DNA of 64,000 bases from Planctomycetota bacterium (GTDB lineage Bacteria > Planctomycetota > UBA1135 > UBA2386): NCBI GenBank assembly GCA_016713175.1, contig JADJPQ010000008.1:415087-479086 (forward strand), given 5' to 3'. Of this stretch, positions 45,400 through 54,815 are shown piece by piece. The notes beneath the pieces were generated by a model that worked only from the letters and a program-made list of their open reading frames with translations, did not search any database and was not told the DNA's origin. Made by a program: the position numbers and the translations under genes. How positions within the stretch are numbered: the stretch's first letter is position 1; each line of letters opens with the position of its first letter.

Positions 45400-47948
45400 A
45401 TGTTCGCCTCCTGTTCCGCGTTCTGCACGGTCCTCCGTTTGCTCGGCCCCATCGCTTGCCTGGTGGTCTCGACGAGGACGCAGGCCGCTGCGCAAGACGC
45501 CAAGGTGGCATCCAGTGTTCTCGTGCGGGTCGGCGATCCCGCGCCCGACGCGACTTCTCCGGAAGCATTGCTCGGCGATCTGTTGCCGAAGCTGCCCGAG
45601 GCCGTTCTTGCCACCGAGACCGGTCACATCGCGTTCTACGCCCCCAGGGTCATGCGGCGGCAGAACGGAACCGTGGTCGGTCTGCCACCGACGCAACGCC
45701 GCGAGGGGCTGTTCGTGGTGCTGGCCGGGGAGCGCACTGTCCGACCAGTGATGCTGCTTCGAGACCAGGTTCCTGACGATCCAGCCGTGCACTTCCACGC
45801 GCTGTTGCATGGCGTGCGCTTGGGTGCGTCGGGGCACGTCGTGTTCGCTGCCGAAGTCGCCAACACCGTTCCCAAGCGGGGTGCCGCTCTGGGAGTCCGT
45901 TCGGTAGGAGTGTGGTTGTGGAGCAGAGACGCGGGATTGCGCACCTTGCTTCGCGGCGGCGATCCGGCGCCCGGCCATCCGGGATACGAGTTCGTCTTCA
46001 TCGACGTGCATGGCTTCGGCATCGCCGCGCCGGGAATGTGTTGGCCAGTCTCGTTGCCCGGTATCGCAACGATGGTCGCGATTGGCGGGATCTCTGGCGG
46101 CACTCGGCGGCTGGCTGGCGGCTCGTCGACCACGGTCAGCGGGTTGTTCCTGGGGAGGTGTTGTCCGGTCCGCACGTCTCCGCGATGAACAGCAGCGGCA
46201 CGGTCGCGGCGCTGCTGGAAGAACGCCTCTTGCGGGCATCGCCGGACACCCAGGGCAACCTCCCGCCGCTGGACGAACGATCGTTGACTGGGCGTCTCGG
46301 CGAGATTGCGAAGAACTCGCGAATCCGCGTTGCCGCGACCGGGTTGGTGGCCGCGGGTAGCGACAGATTCGGCGCCTTCGGCGAAGACGACGGCGGTTGC
46401 TATCTCGTGCTACCGGAAGGCACGGCAGTTCCAGAAGCAGGCGCCGACGCCGAAATATCCGGGAGCGGTGACACGGCGGGGTGCGTCGGCTCCACGGTAT
46501 GTCCGATTGGCGATGGGCGGGTGGCGGTTCTGGCCACGTGGAGCGTACCTGGCCCCATGCCAGGCAAGGGGGGTATCTGGGTTGCAGCAAGGGCGGCGAG
46601 GACGCTGATCGCGCTCGAAGGACAGCCGGCACCGGGGACCAGCCACGTGTTTGGGGCGTTGGGGACGGAGAGTGACGACGTCGATCCCGGGGCGCGTGCC
46701 GTCTTCGCCAACGGGCAGGGTGATGTGGTGTTCTCGGCGCGCCTGTCGTCGACTTCGGTCAACGACCCGGTGCACGCATTCCTCAATCGACTCGGCGTCT
46801 GGCTGTGGCGCAATGGGCACCTGGTGCTGCTCGCCCGAGAGGGTGTACCGTTCGAGATCGAGCCGGGGGCAACCCGCGTGCTGACCGCGGCGCGACCGGT
46901 CCGGCCTTCGCCTTGGACTGACGATGGTGCGGTAATGCTGCAGGTGGAGTGGTTGCCGACCGACAAGGACGCGTTGGCAGCGCGGAGCCACCTGGGCAAG
47001 GGCCCATGTCGGGCGGTCGTTGCCCTGACGGTCACTGGGCTACCCGCCGGGCGAGCGGCGCCCGCTCCGGTCGACAAGCCCAAACCGGTGGCCGACGCGA
47101 CCGCCGGCAAGCCGAGTGGGCCAGATTCGGCGCCCGCGAGCGCGGACCTTTCGGATTGGTTCGGTTCGCGGCGGTCCGAGGACGGCTTGTGGTCGCCACC
47201 GGCGACGGCGCCGGATGTCGACGCGGTGGCGGTGGTCATGCGGCGCTTGGAGGCCGCTCAGCGAACGAAATGGTCGGCGTCACGGATCACTCGAGAACGT
47301 GACACTTTGCTGTTCAGTGTCCTGCAGTACTGGAATGAGCTGTTTTCGAGCGGGAAGAGAATCGAAGCGAAGATCGCGAAGCTGCGTCAGCAGTGGGAGC
47401 GGGCCAAGAAAGCCGATGACGAGCCGATGTCGGCGGCGTTGCAGGCCGAGATCGTCAAGGCCGAGGCGGATCAGCGGCGATTGATCCCGACCTCCTCACG
47501 TCGTTTTCCGACACTGCGCGGCGAGCGTGAGCGCCAAGACTGGCTCAACCATGCTGCGGTGTTACCGCTGCTGTTCTCGTCGGGCGATTCGAACGAACCG
47601 GGAGGGTCTGCTCGCCTGTTCAGCGGGAACGGAGCTGCCTACTTGTTCGCTGCGGACCTTCGCAACTTGCACCGCATGGACGTCGCTTGCAGTCTGAGAT
47701 TGGGTGAGACGCGCGAACTCGCCGCGCAGACGCTGCAGCAACTTGCCACCGAACTCGTCGACAACAAAGAGGCAACGACCGAACTGCAGCAGCAGTCGGA
47801 CTGGTTGCTGGCCAAGGTCAACGACCTGAAGCGGCTGCTGCGGGCGCCCGGAGAACTCGACGTCGCCAAGGCTCAGGTGATCGCCGACGAGGTCTTGCGG
47901 TGGTATCTGGCGGCAGACCCGGCGCCGGAGCTGCGCGACGGCAGGTAA
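45400..47948 (+). pseudogene. Large exported protein with repeated beta domain, frameshifted
   Basis: About 849 residues if read through. The first part starts with MFASCSAFCTVLRLLGPIACL (likely export signal). It contains the unit VGVWLWSRDAGLRTLLRGGDPAPG, repeated later as LGVWLWRNGHLVLLAREGVPF, a beta-propeller-like or choice-of-anchor-type repeat. At 46032-46034 (GGG) one base appears missing: the first frame reads GFGIAAPG and the next frame resumes NVLASLVAR with good flow, while the first frame stops at 46188. The C-terminal 250 residues are helical with charged coiled coil. Function unknown. I give pseudogene type because no single frame covers it; a sequencing error is as likely. Confidence 0.65.
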
Positions 47949-47989
47949 TCGTCGGTCCGCGAGTGCGCGGCGGTCCGCGTTCAGACCAA

Positions 47990-48538
47990 TCAACCGCCAC
48001 GCCGCCGCCGCCGTTCGCGCAGCGCCGCCATGCCGCGCGCCACCAGCATCTTGGCGGCATCTTCACTGCATTCGAGCTCGTCGCCCACCTGCCCCATCGA
48101 CCGACCATCGAGATAGAACCGCTGCACCGCGAGCCGCTGCCGCGCCGGCAGCGCTTCGACCAGCCGCCGCATCTCGATCAGCCACTCGCGCAGGATCGCC
48201 ATCGTCTCCGGCCCGCGCGCCGCCGCTGGCTGCCGGTCGGGCTCGACGTCCGCCGCGTCGCCGTTCCGCTTCTGCCGCCGCCAGTAGCGTTGCCGTTCCT
48301 GCACCTTGAACCGGATCAGATGCCGCAGGCGCCCGATGTCCGCGATCGGTTCCGCGGTCGCCGGTTCGCCCGTGCGCAAGCGCAACAGGTCCTCGCACAC
48401 ACCCTGTACGACGTCGCTCGGCGATTCCCTGGCCAGCAGCGCCGCACCCATCTGCGCGCGCGCGAACGCCCGCAGCGCAAGCAACTGGTCGCGCAGGGTC
48501 TGCGTTCGCAGGTCGTCGGGTGGCGTGGTGCCGGGCAC
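47990..48538 (-). CDS. ECF-type RNA polymerase sigma factor
   Basis: A protein of about 182 residues (GTG at 48538). Sigma region 2 is seen around LLRLRTG...LRHLIRFKVQERQRYWRR, and region 4 in RQRLAVQRFYLDGRSMGQVGDELECSEDAAKMLVARGMAAL, a helix-turn-helix with the typical spacing. Extracytoplasmic-function sigma factors recognise promoters of envelope genes. It is 24 bases from the divergent kinase gene, so each promoter probably lies inside the other gene. No separate anti-sigma gene is visible. Confidence 0.82.
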   Translation of the reverse strand: MPGTTPPDDLRTQTLRDQLLALRAFARAQMGAALLARESPSDVVQGVCEDLLRLRTGEPATAEPIADIGRLRHLIRFKVQERQRYWRRQKRNGDAADVEPDRQPAAARGPETMAILREWLIEMRRLVEALPARQRLAVQRFYLDGRSMGQVGDELECSEDAAKMLVARGMAALRERRRRRGG

Positions 48539-48562
48539 GGCGGCACGATAGCGCTCGCCCCC

Positions 48563-51238
48563 ATGAACAGCGACCCCTCGAGCCATGACGAGTCGACGAC
48601 TTCGCTGCCGCCGGAAGAGCTCGAGCGCGAACGTCTGCTTGCCGGCGCGCTCGCCGCACATCGCGAGGGTCCGGCGGCTTTGGATGCGTTCTGCGTGGCG
48701 AACCAAGAACACGCCGACTGGTTGCGCCGGCAGGTCGAGTTCCTCGGTGAAGTCGGTCTGCTCGGTCCGGCGACCGTCGATGGTCTGCCGCGGTTCCTCG
48801 GCGACTTCGAACTGCTGCACCGGATCGGCGGCGGCGGCATGGGGGTCGTGTTTGCCGCGCGCCAGCAGTCGATTGCGCGCGACGTCGCGGTCAAGGTCGT
48901 CCGGCCGGAGCTGCTGCCGTTCGCGCAGGCGCAGTCGCGCTTCCAGCGCGAGATCGCGGCGGTGGCGCGGCTGCAGCATCCGGCGATCGTGCGGATCGTC
49001 GATGCCGGTGAGGCCGCCGGTGTGCCGTTCCTGGCCATGGAACGGTTGCACGGCGCGACCCTGGCCGAACTGCTCGACCAGTTGCGCGAACGGCCAGTGC
49101 GACAGCGCCGCGGTGGCGACCTGCATGCGCGATTCTCCGGCAGTTGGCCAGAAGCGAGTGTGGCGCTGGTGCTCGAGATCGCTGCCGGGCTCGAGCATGC
49201 GCACGTTCGCGGCGTGCTGCATCGCGATCTGAAGCCGAGCAATGTGCTGTTGACCCGGGAAGGGCAGCCCGTCGTGATCGACTTCGGGCTGGCGATCGGC
49301 GACGGCGATCCGCAGATCACGCGCACGCAGGCGCAGATCGGCAGCTTGCCGTACTGCGCTCCCGAACGGCTGGCCGGCCACGGCGACGGCGATGACCCGC
49401 GCGTCGATGTCTATGGGCTTGGAGCGTTGCTCTACGAGCTGCTGGCCGGCGCGCCGGCTTTCGCCGGTAGCGATCTCGAGCGGGTGCGTCGTCAAGTTCT
49501 GCGCGGCGAGTTCCAGAGCGTGCGCGAGCGCAATCCCGACGTGGCGCGGGACCTGGCCGTCGTCGTCGCCACGGCGATGGCGCCGCGCAGCCGGCGCTAC
49601 GCGACGATGACCGCGTTTGCCGCCGACCTGCGGGCCGTGCTCGAACATCGGCCGATCGCCGCGCGGCCGCCGGGGCCGGTCCTGCGGCTGGTGCGTTGGG
49701 TGCAGCGCAACGCGACCCTGTCAGCCCTTCTGCTGCTCGGCCTCGTCCTCGCGGTCGGGGTGCCGTTCGCGCTGCTGGCGCAGGAATGGGCGCGGGCCGC
49801 CGAGCGGGCGCCGCTGTTGGCGACAGCCTCGGCTGATCGGCTGCTTGCGATGGAGCGCGATCTGTGGCCGACTTCGTCCGCGCTGCTGACGGGCGTTGCC
49901 GGCTACCCTTCCTGGTTGCAGCGCGCCGAGGCGTTGTTGGCGGAGCGTCCGGCGTTCGTGACCGCGATCGCGACCCTGCGCGCGCGCGGGCGGCGCGCCG
50001 CCATCGGCGAGGAACCCGAGCCGCTGCGGGCCGCGCGCCTGCGAAGCGAGCTCGAGGACGCCACGACCAGCGACGTCTGGATGGAAGGCGCGATGGTCTG
50101 GGGCAAGGAGGCCCGGCAGATCCCGTTGCGCGCCCGCATCGACGAGATCCGCTGGCAGTTGGACGAGGAACTCGGCTGGACGTTCGCGGATCGAGAAGAC
50201 GAGCAGCGGCAGGGCGTGTTGGCGCGGCTGTTGTGGCGTCTGCAGCAGATCGAACGGCTGGTCGGCGACGTGCAGCGGCGCCGCGGCGAAGCCGAACAGA
50301 TCGCGGCGGCGGAACGCGCGGCGGCGGCCGACTACGCTTGCCTCGCGGCGGCGCCACGGTGGCATGGGCGGCATCCGGGCTATCGCGACCTGGTCCTGAG
50401 TCCGCAGGCGGGCCTCCTGCCGCTGGGTGAGGATCCGGATTCCGGTCTGCTCGAGTTCGCGCATCTGCCGAGTGGGCCGGCGGCGCGGCGGGATCCGGTG
50501 ACGGGGCGCCTGCAGATCGAAGACGACACCGGGATCGTGCTGGTGCTGTTGCCGGGGGGTGTGTTCCGCATGGGGGCGACGCCGGACGATCCGGTCAACC
50601 GCGACGCGTTGGCGGTGGAGATCGAGGGACCGTGTCGCGAGGTCGAGTTGGCGCCGTTCTTCCTGGCCAAGTACGAGCTGACCCAGGCGCAGTGGGTGCG
50701 GTTGACCGGACTGAATCCGAGCATCTCGCCGCCGGGTTCGGCGGGTGACGAGAATCCCGCGGCGACGACGTGGCGGCATCCGATCGAGGATGTGACCTGG
50801 TGGGAAGCGCGCGCGGCGTTGCAGCAACTCGGGCTCGAACTGCCGACCGAGGCGCAGTGGGAATACGCGGCGCGGGCGGGTGGATCCGATCCGTTCGGGG
50901 GCGTGCGCCGCGTGGGTGTGGCCTGGGTCAACGTCCTCGAGCCGAGCGACCCGTGGCGGTACCATGCGCCGGTCGGCACGTTCTTCGCGAATGCCTTTGG
51001 CCTGTACGACATGCTGGGCAACGTGGCCGAATGGTGCGTGGATGGGGGTGAGCGTTACACGGTGGTGCCGTTGCCGGGGAACGGCCAGCGGCCGTGCCGG
51101 CCGGACTGTCCGCGGGCGGCGCGCGGGGGGCACTACGACGGCGGTATGTCGCAGGCGCGCGTGTCGGCACGGTTGGCTTGGCCGCCGGGGTCGGCGTTGA
51201 TGCAGGTGGGGGTGCGGGCGGCGCGGCGGGTGGAGTAG
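48563..51238 (+). CDS. Ser/Thr protein kinase fused to an FGE-sulfatase domain
   Basis: An 891-residue membrane protein. An N-terminal helical region is followed by a Hanks-type kinase (about residues 75-350) with the glycine loop IGGGGMGVVF, Lys in VAVKVV, HRDLKPSN (about 220-227) and the DFGLA motif. One membrane helix (about 386-408) leads to an extracytoplasmic coiled region and a C-terminal formylglycine-generating-enzyme-like domain (from about 653), with PGGVFRMGAT, ELTQAQWVRLTG, LPTEAQWEYAAR and LYDMLGNVAEW. Such kinases are frequent in planctomycetes and sense or modify cell-surface components. It is divergent from the sigma factor gene. Confidence 0.9.
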   Translation: MNSDPSSHDESTTSLPPEELERERLLAGALAAHREGPAALDAFCVANQEHADWLRRQVEFLGEVGLLGPATVDGLPRFLGDFELLHRIGGGGMGVVFAARQQSIARDVAVKVVRPELLPFAQAQSRFQREIAAVARLQHPAIVRIVDAGEAAGVPFLAMERLHGATLAELLDQLRERPVRQRRGGDLHARFSGSWPEASVALVLEIAAGLEHAHVRGVLHRDLKPSNVLLTREGQPVVIDFGLAIGDGDPQITRTQAQIGSLPYCAPERLAGHGDGDDPRVDVYGLGALLYELLAGAPAFAGSDLERVRRQVLRGEFQSVRERNPDVARDLAVVVATAMAPRSRRYATMTAFAADLRAVLEHRPIAARPPGPVLRLVRWVQRNATLSALLLLGLVLAVGVPFALLAQEWARAAERAPLLATASADRLLAMERDLWPTSSALLTGVAGYPSWLQRAEALLAERPAFVTAIATLRARGRRAAIGEEPEPLRAARLRSELEDATTSDVWMEGAMVWGKEARQIPLRARIDEIRWQLDEELGWTFADREDEQRQGVLARLLWRLQQIERLVGDVQRRRGEAEQIAAAERAAAADYACLAAAPRWHGRHPGYRDLVLSPQAGLLPLGEDPDSGLLEFAHLPSGPAARRDPVTGRLQIEDDTGIVLVLLPGGVFRMGATPDDPVNRDALAVEIEGPCREVELAPFFLAKYELTQAQWVRLTGLNPSISPPGSAGDENPAATTWRHPIEDVTWWEARAALQQLGLELPTEAQWEYAARAGGSDPFGGVRRVGVAWVNVLEPSDPWRYHAPVGTFFANAFGLYDMLGNVAEWCVDGGERYTVVPLPGNGQRPCRPDCPRAARGGHYDGGMSQARVSARLAWPPGSALMQVGVRAARRVE

Positions 51239-51304
51239 AGCGCCTGAGCAGTGCACCGAACTCGGCGGCAACCCGGAGTCGTGCTAGAATCCGCTGGCCG
51301 TACG

Positions 51305-51532
51305 ATGAACCCACTCGAACGCATTTCGATCGATCCCGCGATCCGTTTCGGCAAGCCTTGCGTTCGCGGCACGCGCCTCACCGTTGGCGAGGTTCTGGAG
51401 TACCTGGCCACCGGCCGTTCCGAGGCAGAGTTGTTCGTGGATTTCCCGCAACTCAGTCGGGCTGACGTGCTGGCCTGCTTCGCGTTTGCCGCGGCGCGGG
51501 AGCGTCGGATCCGTGTGGACCCCGCGGCGTGA
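51305..51532 (+). CDS. DUF433 antitoxin-like protein
   Basis: A 75-residue member of DUF433. It has SIDPAIRFGKPCVRGTRLTVGEVLEYLATG and then a helix-rich ADVLACFAFAAARERR. This family is usually the small DNA-binding partner of DUF5615. The stop overlaps the partner's GTG start by four bases. Unlike the copy at 25668, it has no nonsense codon. Antitoxin action is inferred from family and pairing. Confidence 0.82.
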   Translation: MNPLERISIDPAIRFGKPCVRGTRLTVGEVLEYLATGRSEAELFVDFPQLSRADVLACFAFAAARERRIRVDPAA

Positions 51533-51873
51533 AACCCATCGCGCTGTTGTTGGACGAGAACCTGTCGGAAGCGCTGCTTGGCCGCCTCCAGACCGCGTTC
51601 CCAGGCAGTGTGCACGCGCGTCGTGTCCTCCATACGGGCGCAACGGACCTGGAGGTCTGGGAGTTTGCGCGCAAGAACGACCTGATCCTGGTGACTCGTG
51701 ACGAGGACTTCGAGCGTCTCAGTGCGTTGCACGGTGCGCCGCCCAAGGTCGTGTGGCTGAGCGGCAACAATCTGGGCAATGCCCAGGTCGTCGCCCTGCT
51801 CCAGGGTGCGCGTGCAGCCATTGCGCGACTGGTTGCCGACGAGAACGCGGCGTTGCTGGTTCTGGATCGCTGA
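51529..51873 (+). CDS. DUF5615 PIN-like toxin
   Basis: A 114-residue protein starting at GTG 51529. LLLDENLSEALLGRLQ, then GATDLEVWEFARKNDLILVTRDEDFERLS has the Asp residues (DEN, TRDEDF) of the PIN-like fold. The GAPPKVVWLSGNN and NAQVVALL segments are the usual second half. DUF5615 proteins pair with DUF433 and are taken to be RNase toxins; not tested here. Confidence 0.82.
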   Translation: MKPIALLLDENLSEALLGRLQTAFPGSVHARRVLHTGATDLEVWEFARKNDLILVTRDEDFERLSALHGAPPKVVWLSGNNLGNAQVVALLQGARAAIARLVADENAALLVLDR

Positions 51874-51937
51874 TCGCTGACCATAGCCTTGCGAACCCGG
51901 CTGCAGGCAACCATGCCTGGCACGGACGACCCGCGGC

Positions 51938-52018
51938 TGGCGCGAGGTGGCGCGTGGGGGGCACGACGAGTCGGCGTCGATGCGAGTGGGGGTGAGGACT
52001 CCGTGGCGCGAGGAGTAG
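51938..52018 (+). pseudogene. Decayed copy of the kinase/FGE gene 3' end
   Basis: Read in one frame, this stretch gives VARGGHDESASMRVGVRTPWREE and a stop. It matches the last codons of the gene ending at 51238 (AARGGHYDGG, then SALMQVGVRAARRVE and stop) with about 50 bases missing between. Base-level matches include GCGCG(C/T)GGGGGGCAC and the GTGGGGGTG block. It lies just beyond the toxin-antitoxin pair, so the pair is flanked by the intact and the degraded copy of the same tail. Confidence 0.55.
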
Positions 52019-52101
52019 CGCGGTTTCTGCGTTACCACATTGGTCGTCCTGGTCCTCGCACGGCGGCGGCGCGTCGATAGTCAGCGCACGGAGGATCCAG
52101 C

Positions 52102-52488
52102 ATGTACGGCAGAAGTGGTGGTCTGGCGATGGCGATCTTGGGCGTGGTCCTCGGCTCATGCCAGGCAGTGCAACCAGGCTCTCGACTCGCTGGTGTCTGG
52201 CACGGTCGCTTTGGCGACGACGACGTCCGCGAAGTTCTGGTGATTCGTGTGGACCGCACGGGTGCGCTCGGTGGGTTTGCGTACTTCGAGACGCGTGCCG
52301 AGCCGCGGTCAGCGGGCGATGAGCAGCCTGGGGATGGCAGGTTGGCTGGGCGATTCGATGACGACTCTGTGACGTTCACGTTGTCGCGAGGTGGCACGGA
52401 CTACCTGTGGGCGGGAATCGTGGATGCCTGCGGTCGGTTGACGGGGACCTTCGATGGCTACTCGAACGACGCGACGTATGTCAGGTAG
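52102..52488 (+). CDS. Small lipoprotein, unknown
   Basis: A 128-residue lipoprotein (signal LAMAILGVVLGSC). The mature part is beta-rich (GVWHGRF, VREVLVIRVDRTGALGG, DSVTFTLSRGG), like a small barrel or lipocalin-type domain. GGAGG precedes the ATG by seven bases. The last ten bases overlap the next lipoprotein gene. Confidence 0.7.
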   Translation: MYGRSGGLAMAILGVVLGSCQAVQPGSRLAGVWHGRFGDDDVREVLVIRVDRTGALGGFAYFETRAEPRSAGDEQPGDGRLAGRFDDDSVTFTLSRGGTDYLWAGIVDACGRLTGTFDGYSNDATYVR

Positions 52489-53923
52489 TTCTCGGCGGGG
52501 CATGGCGGCGCTGTTTGTCGTCGTCTTCTTGGGGATCGCGGCCTGCGATGGCACTCCGACGAACACCGAGAAAGCGACTGCGCCGGAACGGCCCGGCGAC
52601 ACCTCGGCTTCCATGCGTGACGACATGCCACGCGTCGTGGTGCAGCCAGGGCTGCCCGGGCTGGCGCCTAAGACTCTGGGCGACGTCGAGGCGGACCTGC
52701 TGCCATTGTGCGCCAAGCTGCGGGAGGTCGCTGCCGCCGAGAACCCGATGATGGCCAAAGCTGCGACGGCGGCGATGGACCGCACGTTGGCGGAAGTGCG
52801 GGCAAGGTGGCGTGGCCGTGAGCTTGTCGCGTCTCTCCAGGTGCGTTGGATCCATGAGCAAGTGGTTCGACTGGAATCGGGACTGCAGCCGCGGAGCCCC
52901 GGTGCCGCTCTCGGACTGCGGATCGGCCGGCCAATCGGCGATGTGATGTGGGCTGGCCTGGAAGCGGGCCGCGCCGACGCATGGCTGTCGATTCCAGAGG
53001 ATCTGACGATGGCAGCAGCAACACAGTTGTCCGTCGGTGACGCCCGCGACATCCTCTGCGAGGTAGTCGACATTTGGCTGTGTCCGGATCGCTGGAGTCC
53101 GGTGGTCGAACGAATTGCGGATCTCAGGGCCGTCGAATGGGGCAATGCGATGTTCCTCGTCGTTGCCCGACTCAAAGGGCGAAGCGAGAGCTTCGAAACC
53201 GACATTGCGTACTGGTACCGGACAGCAGGTGCCGGACAGCGTCGGATGGGCGCAATCTGGGAGCGATGCCAAGCGAGCCGCGCCACCCGCGAGTGGATTC
53301 GTGCGCGCGCGGCGACCGATCTGCCGGGTTCGTCGGAGGCTGCGCGGTGGGCCGCCGGTGGGCTGCCGCCCCGCGAACGCGCACCGATGCCAAGTGCGTT
53401 ACGCACCCAACTGCTGGCCGAATCGTCCAGGTCATCGACGCCAAGAGGGTCGTTGGACTGGGAAGTGCTGGTCTCGGGGGCCAGATCGATCGACCGCATG
53501 GGCCTGCTGGTCTTGTTCGGCAGTACGGATCCCGTCGAATGGGTACGAGGTTGTCGCGACGTGAATGGCTGGCACGCAGTCCATCATGCCGCCTGGCGAG
53601 GTCGCGCAGACTTCCTGCAAGCGCTGGTGTCCCTGTGTGGACGTGAGGTCGCGATCGACAAGGGGACGCCTCCAGTGGGCCAAGGCGATGCATCGAGCCA
53701 TGCGACACCGCTGCTGTTGGCTGTCCTGGAAGACCGTAGTAGTTGCGTTCGTTGCCTCGCGCCGTTGGTTCCGGTCGAGCCGATTGTCGGTGACGCCGAG
53801 TTTGGCTTGCTGGACCACGCGATTGCATGTGGCGCAACCGAGGCCGCGGCGATCCTGCGGGACCAAGGTTGGCCCTCGACCATTCGGCCGAAGGAAGAAT
53901 CGCTGCTCCTCTCAGCCCAGTGA
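52478..53923 (+). CDS. Lipoprotein with C-terminal ankyrin-like repeats
   Basis: A 481-residue lipoprotein: signal RRGMAALFVVVFLGIAAC with lipobox IAAC. The centre is helical with no family seen. The last 120 residues resemble ankyrin repeats (NGWHAVHHAAWRGRADFLQALVS, ATPLLLAVLEDRSSCVRCL, LLDHAIACGATEAAAILRD). It overlaps the small lipoprotein gene by 11 bases, so they are probably co-translated. Role unknown. Confidence 0.68.
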   Translation: MSGSSRRGMAALFVVVFLGIAACDGTPTNTEKATAPERPGDTSASMRDDMPRVVVQPGLPGLAPKTLGDVEADLLPLCAKLREVAAAENPMMAKAATAAMDRTLAEVRARWRGRELVASLQVRWIHEQVVRLESGLQPRSPGAALGLRIGRPIGDVMWAGLEAGRADAWLSIPEDLTMAAATQLSVGDARDILCEVVDIWLCPDRWSPVVERIADLRAVEWGNAMFLVVARLKGRSESFETDIAYWYRTAGAGQRRMGAIWERCQASRATREWIRARAATDLPGSSEAARWAAGGLPPRERAPMPSALRTQLLAESSRSSTPRGSLDWEVLVSGARSIDRMGLLVLFGSTDPVEWVRGCRDVNGWHAVHHAAWRGRADFLQALVSLCGREVAIDKGTPPVGQGDASSHATPLLLAVLEDRSSCVRCLAPLVPVEPIVGDAEFGLLDHAIACGATEAAAILRDQGWPSTIRPKEESLLLSAQ

Positions 53924-54054
53924 TCGTCGGCTTGAACGGCGCGTCGAGGGGGAAGATCAGGTTGCCGTTGAGGGGCGGGTCACCTGCGTTTGGGCTGGTT
54001 CACCGTTGGGTGGCCGGTTGAAATAGCTGACCGCCCCCCGTCTTCTTGGCGGCC

Positions 54055-54804
54055 ATGCCCACCCGCACCGGCACCTGCATCGTCGTCGGCGCCAGTTCCG
54101 GCATCGGCCTCGCCGTCGCCCGCCGCCTCGCGCTCGAGGGCCGCAAGGTCGCGATGCTCGCCCGCCGCGAGAACGAGCTCCGCGCCCAGGTCACCCTGGT
54201 CAACGATGCCATCGGCCAGACCCGCGCCCACGCCTACGTCCACGACGCCGCCGACGCCAACGCCGCCGAACCGCTGTTCGCGAAGATCGAACAGGAACTC
54301 GGCCAGGTCGACGAACTCCACTTCGTCGCGGGCGTGATGCCGGACGTACGTCCTGACGAATACGACCTCGCCAAGGACGCCCTGCAGATGCAGGTCAACG
54401 CCGTCGGCTGCATCGCCTGGGTCAACGCCGCCGCCCGCCGCTTCCTGCCCAGAAAATCCGGCTGCATCGTCGGCGTCACCAGCGTCGCCCAAGACCGCGG
54501 TCGCACCGGCAAGCCGGGCTACCACGCCAGCAAGGCGGCGATGGACACGTTCCTCGAAGCGATGCGCAACCGGCTGTGGAAGCACGGCGTGCAGGTCACC
54601 ACGATCCGTCCCGGCTTCGTCGACACGCCGATGACAGCGGGACTGCAGCTGAAGGGCGCGATCTCGGCCGACAAGGCCGCCGCACTGATCCTGAAGGCGC
54701 GCGATCGCAAGAAGACCATCGCCTACGTGCCGTGGAAGTGGCGCCTGATCATGTTCGTGATCCGCAACATCCCTTCGTTCGTGTTCCGCAGGATGACGAT
54801 CTGA
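54055..54804 (+). CDS. Short-chain dehydrogenase, DprE2-like
   Basis: A 249-residue SDR. The NAD(P) motif is GASSGIG near residue 15, the catalytic YHASK is intact, and the C-terminus YVPWKWRLIMFVIRNIPSFVFRR resembles DprE2, the reductase that finishes epimerisation of decaprenylphosphoryl ribose. The next gene, 11 bases on, is a DprE1-like oxidase, which supports the pairing. General SDR is certain; the DprE2 role is inferred. Confidence 0.82.
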   Translation: MPTRTGTCIVVGASSGIGLAVARRLALEGRKVAMLARRENELRAQVTLVNDAIGQTRAHAYVHDAADANAAEPLFAKIEQELGQVDELHFVAGVMPDVRPDEYDLAKDALQMQVNAVGCIAWVNAAARRFLPRKSGCIVGVTSVAQDRGRTGKPGYHASKAAMDTFLEAMRNRLWKHGVQVTTIRPGFVDTPMTAGLQLKGAISADKAAALILKARDRKKTIAYVPWKWRLIMFVIRNIPSFVFRRMTI

Positions 54805-54815
54805 ACGCCGCAGCG

